A DNA stretch of 64,000 nucleotides from contig KV918974.1 of assembly GCA_002049455.2 (NCBI GenBank), forward strand, positions 62,001 through 126,000, given 5' to 3'. The notes beneath the pieces were generated by a model. The model had not been told where the DNA came from. It searched no databases and saw nothing but the letters and a program-made list of their open reading frames with translations. This DNA is from Porphyra umbilicalis (taxonomy: Eukaryota > Rhodophyta > Bangiophyceae > Bangiales > Bangiaceae). How positions within the stretch are numbered: the first letter of the stretch is position 1; the number at the start of each line of letters is the position of its first letter. This document shows, piece after piece, positions 45,617-55,979 of this stretch. The position numbers were made by a program, and so were the translations under genes.

Positions 45617-46470
45617 CAGGGTTGTCAGCGTTTGGTTTGGTTTGCCAAACATGAACGGAATTCAACCTGATTCACTTGAACGCTGGAGCGTTCAGGTTGA
45701 ACGCGACATGTCAAAGGGCATACTTGTTCCGCGTGATACTTAGTATGCCACGTTTAATGTAGTTGATAATGTGCTAGGGAAAGTCGGGTTGTCTGACTCG
45801 AGCTCCATCGAGTTGAATCGCCAAGCCGATGTAGCGTGCGCATAGCAGGCCTGCTGCAGTCCCGGCGACAGAGCCCTGCTTGCCTGCCCCACCACCGCGA
45901 CACAATCCAAACGAATGGTTCGAGCCGACGCCAGGGCGACGACGTTGCCAACCGCCTGGGCCTCCGCGCAGTAACGGAGACGGGGGGACCAAACAGAAAG
46001 GACCAGGCACTGATACGTATAGACGGGGCGTTGAGGGCGAGTGGATGCCCCGTTGTCCGAGAAGCAGCTTGCTGCACTCCACGCAATCCTGGGTGCGACC
46101 ACGACCCATCCATCCTCCAGCCAAAAAGGCTATGATTCACGCACACGTTGACAGCAGATGAATCGATCTACGTACTCAGCGCCTACGGTGCTGCACAGCC
46201 GATTAGTAAAAGTTGACATGAAGGAGGGTCTGGGAGCAGAACTCTCAGCGCGACTGATCCGCAAGGGGTATGGCAACGAGGCAGTCAGAGCGGCCGCACA
46301 GCGCCGAACCACCTGGCTGGTCAATTTGAAGTGGGCAACGAAAGCTCCTGTCTGCCCGGGCAATTAGTCATAAACACAACCAAAACGTTTGTCGTTTGGT
46401 TTGGTTCGTTTCTTGAAATCAACCTGATTCATCGAACCATCTGTAGATTCAACATGAACTTACAACCCTG
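45617..46470. mobile_element. Non-autonomous hAT element, 854-bp copy
   Basis: Same family as 31379-32212: ends CAGGGTTGT...ACAACCCTG, flanked by a perfect 8-bp target duplication GAAGCCGC (45609-45616 and 46471-46478). Differs from the other copy by scattered substitutions and a few short indels. No transposase inside. Confidence 0.93.
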
Positions 46471-47460
46471 GAAGCCGCAGCTCTTCAGAAAGAGCGTACG
46501 CGAGTTTCGCTTGAAAATTACGCGCGAGGTACTCATGAACCAATTATGCTTGGAAGCCCCAAATTGTGACCAGTACAGCCGATGACTCGGCTGAACAGTA
46601 ACTGTTTTCCAGGCTAACAGTGAAGCCGAGTGCATGTTGTAGTTACTATCTTGATTCCACACCCATTCTACATAAGCAGCGAGAGAGGAAGGCTTCTTCT
46701 GGGGGTGTCTTGCCTCTCCATCTGGTCGCGGTCACGCCGCCTCTCCCGGCGGCGTGGGGATCCCCTCGGCGGCCAGACCTCATGATGCATTCGCCCACTT
46801 TGAATTGGGTCACCCCCCCAGAGTCCGCACCCGCAGCAGAGCCGCTGCACGCGACGGCTACGGGGGCCCTGCCTCCTGCCGCCTCGCGTGGCGGTGGGGT
46901 GCTGGGGACCCGGACGAACGCCACCACCTCGAGACGCGCTGCGTGGCAGCGGCGTCGTCTGCCGCCGCGCAACGCCGCATGGGTGTCATAATTTTTGCGC
47001 GTGCGGGAGCCTGTGGCTGTACGAACGCCGGAAGGGGGGGACTGTCTGGGCGGGGGGGACGGATGAGATGGACGGCCACCCCCGTTCGTGCAGGCCCAGG
47101 GGTCGACGCGTGCCGCCGCGGTGGCGTGGCGGTTGAGGTGGGACGGCTCCCGGTTGTGGGCGGGGCCATGCGAGTGGAACGCTCGTGGTCTCCCTAGCGT
47201 CTTGTGGCACGTGCCTGCACGGGCGGGCGCTCGGGCACGGGGAAGGACAGGCGTGGGACTCCACGACGCCCCCTCCGTGTCGGTGTTTGTCGAGGAGGCA
47301 CGGACGGCAGCGGACGGCCCTGGTAGTCGGTTGGTTGCTGCGGCGCCGCCGTGCGTTTTGTGGCGGTCCCGTCGACCCCAACCTTGCTCTTTTTTTCCGC
47401 TTCCCACTCCTTCTCGGGGCCGTCCCGTATCCCACTCTGCCCCCCCTCCTGGTCCCGGTG
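46471..47460. other. Region upstream of the cation ATPase
   Basis: Begins with TA-flanked CAGCCGATGACTCGGCTG (46573-46590), also found at the 21975 repeat. Composition turns GC-rich again past 46.7 kb and should include the ATPase promoter. Long open frames here lack domains. Confidence 0.4.
46614..46675 (+). repeat. 62-bp dispersed repeat, copy 2 (uninterrupted)
   Basis: Matches 30999-31060. Here the sequence continues beyond CTACATAA without a MITE, so this copy shows the unfilled insertion site. Confidence 0.8.
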
Positions 47461-50400
47461 ATGGAGGCCCCGGCGTCGCCCCCACCGCCCCCGCCGTGGT
47501 GGGAACACACGGTGGCCCAGGCGGAACTGGAGCACCGCCTCCACACAGACGTTGCCACGGGCTTGTCGTCTGCCGAAGCGGCTGTGCGGTTGGCCAAAGC
47601 GGGCCCCAACACGCTGACGCCGGCACCACGGCCGCCATGGTACGCGGCGCTGCTGGCGCACTTTTCCGACTTTTTTTCACTGCTGCTATTAGCCGCCGCC
47701 GGTCTGTGCGTGCTCTCATGGGCGTTGGAGCACGGCCACGGGGCGCTCAATGCGGGGGAGGAGGGCGACCTCGTGAGCAGCGATGTCGACTTGTACCTGG
47801 CGGCGTTTCTGGTCAGCGTCGTGGTGGCGACGAGCGTCTTTGGGTGGATGCAGTCCGCGCGCAGCGAGAGCCTCCTGCGCTCTTTTGAGAATGTGCTGCC
47901 GCCAATGGCCGTGGCGCTGCGCGACGGCGCCGCGCGGAGTGTGGCTGCCAAAGACCTGGTCGTTGGCGACGTGGTTGTGGTCAAGGCCGGCGACAAGCTG
48001 CCCGCCGACGTGCGGCTGGTGACGGTCGGCGGCGGTTTTGCGGTGGACAACTCGCCGTTGACAGGGGAGAGTGAGCCGCAGCCGCGCTCTGCCGCGCCCG
48101 TCGCCGTTGGCGCGGGTGGCGGTCAGGAGGGCGACGCGTTGGAGGCGCCCAACTTGGCCTTTTTCGGCACGCTCGCCGTAGACGGCGGCGCGACGGCGGT
48201 GGTCGTGCGCACGGGCGACGGGACGCTGCTGGGACAGATTGCGGCGCTGACGTCTGGGGCAGGCGCCGCGGTGCCGCTGACGGCTCTGCAGCGGGACATG
48301 GACTCGTTTGTGTTTGCTGTGGCGACCGCGTCCATTGCACTCGGGGCGGTCTTTTTCGTGGTCGGCATGGTCGTCGGCGTGTCGCTCCTGACCAATATTG
48401 TGCTGTCAATTGGGATGGTGGTGGCCAACGTGCCGGAAGGCCTCATCGCCACCGTCACCGTGTCGCTGACGGCCAGTGCGCGGCGGATGGCGGGGCGGTG
48501 CGTGGTGGTCAAGCGCCTCGAGGCGGTGGAGGTGCTCGGCGGGGCGACGGTTATTGCGAGCGACAAGACGGGCACCCTGACCGCCAATTGTATGCGCGTC
48601 GGCCACGTGCGCACGGGTGTGACGGCCGGCGACGGCGGCCCGGGGGGTGGTGCAGGTACGCCCGCCGTCACGCATGACGGGGTGGCCGTGGACGTGTTGA
48701 GCGATGACGCGCTGGCGGCGTACGCATCGGCGGTGGCACCGTCCTCGCCTGTTCCGGCAACAACGTCGGCGCTGCTGACGGGCGCGGCCGTGTGCTCGAC
48801 GGCGGTCTTTGATTATGACGATGGGGGGGGTGGGGCGACGGTCGGCGGCGTGCAGGAGCGGCGGGTGCTGGGCGACGCGTCAGAGGCGGCGCTGCTGCGG
48901 TTTGTCGACTCGGTGATGGACGTGACGGCTGCGCGCGCGACCTTCCCGACGCTCGCGGCCGTGCCTTTCTCGTCTGCCCACAAGTACATGGTGACGGTGC
49001 ACCCGCAAGCGGGCGGCAGCTCGCTGCGAGTGTTTATGAAGGGTGCGCCCGAGCGCGTGCTGGCGCGCTGCACGGCAGCCGTGCGGGGGGACACGGGCGG
49101 GGCGACGGTGGAGACGGCGCCACTGACCGAGGCGGGCCGATCACAGGTGGCGGCTGCGGTGGAACGGATGGCGGCGGCCGGAGAGCGGGTGCTGGGCTTT
49201 GCGGTGCGGGACCTGTCGCCGCAAGAGGCCGGGCGAATATTCCCGTCGCACGGCGGGGGTGTCGACTTTCGGACGCTGGCTCGAGCCGGGGCGGCGGTGG
49301 AGGTGGACGCGGACGGCATCCCCGTCGAGGGTCTGGCGTGGGTGGGCGCGGTGGGGCTCCTGGACCCGCCACGACCTGCGGTGCCGCACGCCGTTTCGCG
49401 GTGTCGGCGGGCGGGCATCCGCGTGGTGATGGTCACGGGCGACCACGCGGGGACAGCCGAGTCGATTGCGCGGGCGGTCGGCATCATCTCGGATGATGCG
49501 ACAGGGATCCGCGGGGCAGGGCAGCCGGCGCTCGGCGAGGCGGCCAGCGGTGGTGCCGGTGGTGGTGGCGGTGGCGGCGGCAGCGGCGGCGGCGGCGGCA
49601 TTGGGTTGGAGCGGGGGGACGAGTCAGACGTGGAGAACGGGCTGGTGACCGCCGCGTCCGGCCCGCGGCGGTGGGCAGTGTACACGGGTTCGGACGTGGC
49701 GGCAATGACGAGCGAAGCGGCGTGGGATGAAGCGCTCGGCCATGAGCAGTTAGTGTTTGCGCGCACGTCCCCCGCCCAAAAGCTGACCATCGTACAAGCA
49801 CTGCAAGCGCGGGGGCACATTGTCGCCGTCACGGGCGACGGGGTCAACGACGCGCCCGCGCTGCGGGCGGCCAACGTTGGCGTCGCCATGGGCCTGGCGG
49901 GGTCGGACGTGTCGCGGGACGCGGCGGACATTGTGTTGCTCGACGACAACTTTGCGTCGATTGTCAATGGGATTGAGGAGGGGCGACTGATCTGGGACAA
50001 CCTCCGCGCGTCCATTGCCTACACGCTCACGTCCAACGTGCCGCAGCTGGTGCCGTTTTTGTTGCTCGCCATCCTCGGCCTGCCGCTGCCCATTACGACC
50101 ATCCTGGTGCTGTGCATCGACCTCGGGACGGATATTTTCCCGGCGATTGCGCTCGCGTACGAGCCCGCCGAGGGGGACCTGATGGCGCGTCCGCCTCGCC
50201 CGTCGGGGGCGGGGGCGGACCCGCTCGTCAACCGGCGGCTGCTATGCTGGTCGCTAGCGCAGATTGGGATCATGCAATCCGTGGCGGGGCTATACGCGTA
50301 CTTTGTGGTGTTCAACGACTATGGGCTGTCGCCGTCGCTACTGCTGGGGCTGGCACGGGGTGGCCACTTTGCGGCAGCGTCACCGGCGTCGCAGCGGTGG

Positions 50401-51273
50401 CTGGTGGCGGAGCGGGAACGGCCTACGGGGCGTTCCTTTGACCGCTCCTGGTTCACCGCCGCGCCGTCGGCGTCGGGTCGGCGCTCCCCATACGCGCTGT
50501 ACTTTGCCTCGATCCCCCCCTCGGCGGGGCTCATCCCGCAAGTTGACGAACAGTATGGGCGGCTCCGGCCGCTGGCGGCCAACGCGTCGTCGCCAGCGCG
50601 GCCACCGGCGAAGGGTGACGGTGCGCCGCCACGGACAACCAACCCGCAGTTTAACAACATGGTCAAGGTGGTCGCGCTGGTGACCAAGCGCCTACCGTGT
50701 CGCTCCTACTCGTGCACGCTGCCGGCGGGCAACACGACCGTGTCGCTCAACGAGCCGCGGTGCTTGACGTCGCAGACGCTTTCGCTGGACGGCGCCTTGA
50801 CCGGGAGGTACAACTTGGCGGTGCGGCCTGGCGACGGAGTCGGCCGCGGCTGCTTTGACCTGTGGTCCCCCCCCGAGCAGAAGGCGACGCTACAGCACGC
50901 CCAGGCGGCCTACTTTATCGCCGTGGTGCTCGCGCAGGTGGCGTGCTTGCTCGCCTGTAAGACCCGCTCCGCAACCCTCTTTCGGCGGGGCGGGTTTGCC
51001 AACCGGGCGGTCAATGTGGCGTTGGTCGCCGAGGCTCTCATCGCGCTGAGCCTCATCTACTGGCCGGCACTGCAGCACGGCCTGGGCACGGCGCCGCTGC
51101 TGTGGGTGCACTTGCTGCTGGGGCTCCCCTTTGTGAAGCTCATCTTGCTGTACGACGAGGGCCGGAAGGCCGCTGTCCGCGTCGGTGAGCGCGTCGAGGC
51201 GCGGGGCTGCGGGCCCGCGCGGGGCTGGGTGGAGCGCGTCGGTTTGTGGACAAAGCGAATGACTGTCGCGTAG
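47461..51273 (+). CDS. P2C-type (Na+/K+- or H+/K+-ATPase alpha-like) cation pump
   Basis: Predicted 1270-residue P-type ATPase, longer than the roughly 1000 residues usual for the family. The closest visible pattern is the Na+,K+-ATPase alpha group: ANVPEGLIATVTVSLTASA (Asn323 on), KRLEAVEVLGG, SDKTGTLT (phosphorylated Asp368), TGES (201-204), TGDGVNDAPAL (from 791), and LPITTILVLCIDLGTDIF with AYEPAEGDLM after M6. It should use ATP to export Na+ in exchange for another cation at the plasma membrane, useful in a marine or intertidal cell; ion specificity cannot be read safely. Oddities are a Gly/Ser-rich insertion before SGPRRWAVYTG in the P domain, and a very long extracytosolic M7-M8 loop (around residues 960-1130) with Cys and N-x-S/T sites. 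No beta subunit gene is seen in the window. The ATG at 47461 starts a typical proline-rich cytosolic N-terminus; upstream frame sequence has no conserved feature. Single exon. Confidence 0.93.
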   Translation: MEAPASPPPPPPWWEHTVAQAELEHRLHTDVATGLSSAEAAVRLAKAGPNTLTPAPRPPWYAALLAHFSDFFSLLLLAAAGLCVLSWALEHGHGALNAGEEGDLVSSDVDLYLAAFLVSVVVATSVFGWMQSARSESLLRSFENVLPPMAVALRDGAARSVAAKDLVVGDVVVVKAGDKLPADVRLVTVGGGFAVDNSPLTGESEPQPRSAAPVAVGAGGGQEGDALEAPNLAFFGTLAVDGGATAVVVRTGDGTLLGQIAALTSGAGAAVPLTALQRDMDSFVFAVATASIALGAVFFVVGMVVGVSLLTNIVLSIGMVVANVPEGLIATVTVSLTASARRMAGRCVVVKRLEAVEVLGGATVIASDKTGTLTANCMRVGHVRTGVTAGDGGPGGGAGTPAVTHDGVAVDVLSDDALAAYASAVAPSSPVPATTSALLTGAAVCSTAVFDYDDGGGGATVGGVQERRVLGDASEAALLRFVDSVMDVTAARATFPTLAAVPFSSAHKYMVTVHPQAGGSSLRVFMKGAPERVLARCTAAVRGDTGGATVETAPLTEAGRSQVAAAVERMAAAGERVLGFAVRDLSPQEAGRIFPSHGGGVDFRTLARAGAAVEVDADGIPVEGLAWVGAVGLLDPPRPAVPHAVSRCRRAGIRVVMVTGDHAGTAESIARAVGIISDDATGIRGAGQPALGEAASGGAGGGGGGGGSGGGGGIGLERGDESDVENGLVTAASGPRRWAVYTGSDVAAMTSEAAWDEALGHEQLVFARTSPAQKLTIVQALQARGHIVAVTGDGVNDAPALRAANVGVAMGLAGSDVSRDAADIVLLDDNFASIVNGIEEGRLIWDNLRASIAYTLTSNVPQLVPFLLLAILGLPLPITTILVLCIDLGTDIFPAIALAYEPAEGDLMARPPRPSGAGADPLVNRRLLCWSLAQIGIMQSVAGLYAYFVVFNDYGLSPSLLLGLARGGHFAAASPASQRWLVAERERPTGRSFDRSWFTAAPSASGRRSPYALYFASIPPSAGLIPQVDEQYGRLRPLAANASSPARPPAKGDGAPPRTTNPQFNNMVKVVALVTKRLPCRSYSCTLPAGNTTVSLNEPRCLTSQTLSLDGALTGRYNLAVRPGDGVGRGCFDLWSPPEQKATLQHAQAAYFIAVVLAQVACLLACKTRSATLFRRGGFANRAVNVALVAEALIALSLIYWPALQHGLGTAPLLWVHLLLGLPFVKLILLYDEGRKAAVRVGERVEARGCGPARGWVERVGLWTKRMTVA

Positions 51274-51715
51274 GCGGCCCGGCGGCGGGAGGAGGACGTG
51301 CAGGGCAGCCTGGGGGGGCGGGCGGGGTGGCGGCTGGGTGGACGCTGGCCGTGGGTAGTGGCTTGTGGGGTGGCCCGCGCGGTGTTGCGCGCCTTTTGCA
51401 TAGGAAAAACCCTTGTGTGTAAACTATTCTGTCTTCTCAAGACCACAGGTGGAAGCCTACTGTACCAGCTTGTCGCAGCCTCGCAGTCAAGAGATGGAGC
51501 GCTCGCGGTTTCCCTATCCATGGAGCCAAGAGTCGACGCTCTGGCTGAGAAAACTAGAGCACAACAGTGCCAGAATAAGGAACGTGCAGCAAAGGGGAGT
51601 GCGCTAACAAAAAAGCGCGACTGCGGCGGGGCAAACAGAAAACGTCCAACGCACGCAATCACGGATCCAGAGCCCAGTCAGGCCCGTTCGCATTTCCGCG
51701 TTATGCTCCTTGGTA
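51274..51715. other. ATPase 3' flank
   Basis: Short frames only. Composition shifts from GC-rich to balanced within this interval. Confidence 0.4.
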
Positions 51716-52114
51716 TTGCTGATCCCCGACATTTGTCCTGGTGGACAGAGACTGACTTGCGGACCGACTCTCTCCACCAATCAGATGCGCCCCTGGGACT
51801 GACTTGGTGCTCCTGATTGCTTACATGTGCCCATCCAGCCTGGAAATCAACATCAGCTCCGCTTCTTTTCTGCACTTCTGGCGAGGAGACAGTAGAAAAT
51901 CTCAAGATCTCGCGTGGGCAGCTTGCTCCGTGCCAAGAAAAGCGGATCAAGCGGCAACAAACAGTGAGTTCTGCTCGATGCAAGGTTCTGGCACCGAATG
52001 CGGGCTTTCTATTGGCTTCGATGCCTTCTTACTGTCGTTTTAAACCAATAGAGTACTCTTGATCAGAGTCAGTCTCTGTCTTTGTCCCCCAGGACAAAAT
52101 TCGGGGATCAGCAA
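51716..52114. mobile_element. TTGCTGATCCCC MITE, copy 1 (399 bp)
   Basis: Inverted ends TTGCTGATCCCC...GGGGATCAGCAA, flanked by TA (51714-51715 and 52115-52116). Similarity continues inward (ATTTGTCCTGG against its complement, then GACAGAGACTGACT), giving arms of about 40 bp with small indels. No transposase frame. TA duplication points to the Tc1/mariner group. Confidence 0.8.
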
Positions 52115-52162
52115 TATAAACAAAACACTGCTCTCATTGGTCGAGCCCGTTATGCGGGCGTT

Positions 52163-52209
52163 ATAACGTTATGACATACGTGAGCAGCTCGCGTATGTCA
52201 TAACGTTAT
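52163..52209. repeat. 47-bp near-perfect hairpin
   Basis: Arms ATAACGTTATGACATACG and CGTATGTCATAACGTTAT are perfect 18-bp complements, and the 11-base centre contains GAGC-A-GCTC, so almost the whole stretch can fold. It sits between two related TA-flanked elements, and its right arm overlaps the left TA of the second. Confidence 0.85.
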
Positions 52210-52636
52210 TGCTGATCCCCCAATTTGTCCTCATCGCCAGAGAACGGGAGTGCAACAGCAATGCAGGGACGTTTGTGATTGGCCAAGAGGAGCAACAGCA
52301 GTGAATGTCGGGTCCCATCTGTACAGAATGTGCCCGTACGGCCCGCAAACGCAGAATCGGCGCACTCGTTTTTCTGAGATTATCTGAGAATCCTGAAGAA
52401 AATCTCGATAACTCACTGCTCTGGGCTACTTTACCACATGAGACAACTGAGAAAGGAAGAATATCTCAAGAAAACGGAGAATCTCGATTCTGCACGGACC
52501 TAGCAGTTAGAGAGCCAATGGCGCGTCGAAGATACGCACTCAGCAGCTGTTTGATGCTGTTCTAGACCAATGGTTGGCCTGTTTTACAAAGCAGTCCCGG
52601 TATTGGCCGAAGAGGACAAGATTGGGAGATCAGCAA
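52209..52636. mobile_element. TTGCTGATCCCC MITE, copy 2 (428 bp)
   Basis: Ends TTGCTGATCCCCCAATTTGT and (as complement) TTGCTGATCTCCCAATCTTG, flanked by TA (52207-52208 and 52637-52638). Same end family as 51716-52114 but a different interior. No transposase. Confidence 0.75.
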
Positions 52637-52944
52637 TATCACGCCGTGTACATTCCAGGAATGGATTGATGCCTGGTCCATCAATTTTGAGACTTAAAGC
52701 TGAGTTCCTTCGTCGAATGTTGCACCACCCGACGAGGGACACAGCAGGATCCTCTCAGAGCGCCACAGTCACCGCCCATCCCCCCAACCGAGTGCAGCCC
52801 ACCCCCCCCACTACCGATTCAGAACCCACCCCCCCTACCGCTCGTTGTTCCGTCTTCCAGTGCCGTCCTCGTGTGCCCCATGGCCAGACACCTACAAACC
52901 ACAGTACAAGAAGTATTGGCTATCAAAACTGCTCGCATATAGAC
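52637..52944. other. Interval between MITE and transposase relic
   Basis: Pro/Thr-rich frames around C-rich tracts; no gene seen. Confidence 0.4.
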
Positions 52945-53240
52945 CCACCTGAGCCCCCCCCCTCCTCTGCACCCTCCTCATTACTCTCATCATCGCTACC
53001 ACCATCCATCTGCCCCTCGACCTCATCGTCTTCCTCGTAGCCGTCGAAAGCGGCCTCCACCACCGCACACACCTCGTCCACGGCCCTGAAATACGTCTCT
53101 TCCTCAATGGCGAGGTCCTCAGAATTGGCTCACAACCGCGGTAATCCTCACAGACTTGGCCGCCTTCATTCCGCGAAGAGTCGTGAGCGAAAAAGATGCG
53201 TTGGCGCGCTGTATCGCCATCTAGACCGTCCCCCACCGAT
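52945..53240 (-). pseudogene. Decayed C-terminal fragment of a Tc1/IS630-like transposase
   Basis: Minus-strand translation gives WGTV-stop-MAIQRANASFSLTTLRGMKA, then in another frame ETYFRAVDEVCAVVEAAFDG followed by an acidic stretch. These match, in order, WGTVKMALKRANVTFSVATL and ETYYWAVDAVCAEVEAAFAD with the acidic tail of the transposase at 33319-34862. Stops and frameshifts show that it is dead. The rest of the transposase is absent upstream. Confidence 0.8.
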
Positions 53241-53775
53241 CTGGTAGGGAATCTCGAGTGACGGTTACGTGGCTCAAGGAGGAGCTGAAGCGTCTCGGCT
53301 TTCCACCACGCTCAAAGTGAAGGCCGTAGCTCTCCTGGACGTCGGAAAAGGAGACATGGCGACCGGGGTGATAAGTGGGCGCGGCAAGTATGCCTCTATG
53401 TCAGTACACCGCGCCCGCAACTGTGATCACAAACTGACCACACCTTGGATGGGAGGAGGGATCCATAGCGGCAGGCCTGCCTGACGCACAAGGAAAAGCA
53501 GAGTGTGTGTCGTGAGTGCTTTAATAGCCGGCAACTGGCTGGGCGAGAGTGGTGGTGTGTCCTGATGTGGCCTTAACAAACAGTTGTGAGCGTAAGTATC
53601 TACTTGGTGCTTCGCGTAGATCGAAGCCACATGCTCCTTTCGCAGCCCAGAGAGCTTTTATATAACGTCATACCAAGCGAGGCTGGAAATGCGAACGGGC
53701 CTCAGTGACAGTGACAGTGAGTCGACTAGTAGGCACCCCGTTTTGCAAACAGGGCACCAAAGCGAAGCTACCACA
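53241..53775. other. Flank of the Fanzor-like gene
   Basis: Short unrecognised frames. This is the 3' flank of the minus-strand nuclease relic, where a guide-RNA region would be expected in TnpB/Fanzor loci, but nothing specific is visible. Confidence 0.35.
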
Positions 53776-55930
53776 CTAGCCATCGCCTTCTAGTGAACAG
53801 TCTACGACTATCCGCTCGAGGCGGCTCGAAGACGAGTGGCTGTGCCTCACGGCTGGCGCGGGGCTGGCAGCAGCCATCTTGTCGACGTCACTCGTCGCCA
53901 GGTAACCGCTTGCCGACGCAGCAGCTGCGTCGTGCACCCCGTCTGCCACCACACCCAGTGCCTCTACCCGCACCGTTGGCGCCGCCACTGCCTCTGCCGT
54001 GGGGGCCGTCCCCGCCTCCGCCACCGGCGGATCGGCGACCACAGGTCGGCGCCAACGCTCCCACGACGTGGGTGAACACCGCGTCCACCCATAGCCGGCC
54101 TCGTAGGTACCCGCCTCGATCGCAGCCGCGTGCCGCGCCGCCTGGACTGGGTCGTGTTGGGGTGGCGTGCGTAAGACTGTGTACCCCCGGATGTGGGGGT
54201 AGACGCTCCGACCCTGCATGCTCTTGATGGCAATCTTGGACATGTTGCGCGCCGCGTTGGTGTCTCGCCCGACGTACGTCGCCGGACACGCGACTTTGGT
54301 GCACAGTTCGACCCCCCACAGCGCCAGCGGGTCGGTCCCAAACGCCCACTTGACGTGAGCCGCAATCTCCTGCAGCACCTTTGTCCGCACCGCCTCTGCG
54401 TGCTCCTTGGCGCGCTGGGCAGCCGCACCGTAGCGTGGACCCGACCGACTGCCGGTCGTCACACCCCGTCGCGCGCGCCGGCCGCCGCGGAGGGGCAAGG
54501 CGCGCTTGGCCGCCGACGCCGACGCGCGCTGCGCGTAAGTGCTTGCCGCCTTGAGGGGCGTCAGGTCGACCGGCGAGTCGGGCGACACGTACGTGTTGCA
54601 CAAGCCGTGGCCGCACTCGGCACACGTCTGACTCGTATTGTGCTCTTCAAAGTACACGACGTGCACGTGCTTGGCCATGCGCCGCACGAGGTCGACACTG
54701 CCGGCGCGGGGCCTGCATCGGCCAACGGCCAGCACCGCCTTAGTGCCGTCCACCGTGCGCCGCAGGAACCCACCCGTCATGCGGTGGGCCAACTTTGCCG
54801 CTCACCGGTTGCGCTGGATGAGCGCCAGCAGGCGCGCCTTTCGCCGTCCCCACGTCACGGCCGCCCCGAACGCGGACTGGTAGGCGTCTGTGTAGGTGCG
54901 CGCGATGCGCGCAGTGGCCGCCACCACCCATGCGCCCCACGAAGCGACTTTGAGGGAGCACCCGGCCGTCAGGGACTCGCGCGACACGTCGGAGCTGGTC
55001 GCCGCCCACGCCGCCGCCGCTGCCGCTTCCGCGCGCTGGGTCATACCGGCGCCCGTCGCCTCGCGGTACGCCTCTTTGGAGACGACCAGCGTCGCACCAG
55101 TGGGCGAGCTCGCGCGCGCGGTCTTGTGGTCGTGGCCGCACGCCGGAGGGCGGCACACAGCACCCGCAGACGGTCTGCCGACGGCAGCGGCGTGCCGGGC
55201 GCGCCGAGCTGCGGAGGCTCTGTCGGCGCAGCGGCCTTGGCGCCTGCGCGTGCGGCCGCGTCGGTCGACGCTTCGAACAGAGCCGACTCACCCATCCACA
55301 CACACACGTAGTTGGGGAGGCGCCACGGCTGGACGCCGCCGTCGTTGCCCGCGGGGTGTGCGAGCGCGTGGAGGCGCGTCAGCAGCGGCCGTCGGCCGTC
55401 GGGGCCGCTCACTTCCCGCTTGCGGGCGACCTCTTGCCGCTGGACGGGCGTCAGCCACGCGTCTCCGTAGGCCGGCTGCCTTTACCGCAGCCGCTTGGGC
55501 GGGTCGGGGGGGGCGGGTCGTGGGCCGCCAGACGCCTGCGGAGCAGCATGCCGCTGACGCGCGCGTACGCGGTGCACGTAGCGGCACGGCCGGAGGACGT
55601 GTCGGCCGCCTCGATGCCGGCGCGGACGCACAGGGCCTGGGCATAGTGCAACAGCGGGTAGACTTGCAGCGGCCGCTGTCGCAGGACCAATGTGTCTAGG
55701 TGCAGCAGCGAGCGCCGCCTACCGCCGCCATCCGTGTACACGAGCACGGTGTCGTAGGCCAGCGCGGCGGCGGCCGCCGTGGTTTGCCCGTCCGCTGCAG
55801 GTGTGCCCGCTGGCCAGTCTACCACTGGCGGGCGGCTGCCGTCGGCAGCGTGCAGGCCGGCAACGAGGGCGTCCACCAGTGCCCCGTAGGCCGCGACGCA
55901 CCGGTGTCTGGCCAAGGACGCCAAGCGCAC
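53776..55930 (-). pseudogene. Fanzor/TnpB-like RNA-guided nuclease, disrupted
   Basis: Fanzors are eukaryotic relatives of transposon TnpB, RNA-guided DNA nucleases with a split RuvC site and a zinc finger. The best-preserved part (54801-53776) has HNTSQTCAECG (TnpB-like start of the zinc finger), a second Cys pair in LCTKVAC, and YVGRDTNAARNMSKI, the RuvC-III signature with its Asp. The same frame upstream (55158-54805) carries GHDHKTARASS and LVVSKEAYREATGAG, placed like RuvC-I and the S-K-E-Y-x-x-x-G stretch of Fanzors, though DPG is replaced. An in-frame TGA at 54802-54804 interrupts it. Upstream sequence (55930-55451 in one frame, about 55412-55160 in another) reads as coding and may be the N-terminal domain, which is a guess. 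The usual acidic RuvC-II residue is not evident at AVLAVGRC. A long Ala/Ser-rich tail follows RuvC-III. Stop plus frame changes suggest a relic; unrecognised introns could explain the upstream frames but not the TGA. Confidence 0.7.
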
Positions 55931-55979
55931 GCTGCCGTGTACGGAAGGGGCGACGAGCGGCCGCTGCGGGTGCGCACTC

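Noticed and set aside
53776-54801. Bacterial IS200/IS605 TnpB contamination
   Set aside because: The flanks are eukaryotic transposon and gene DNA of matching composition, with no TnpA gene, and the RuvC-I region is Fanzor-like rather than DPG-type.
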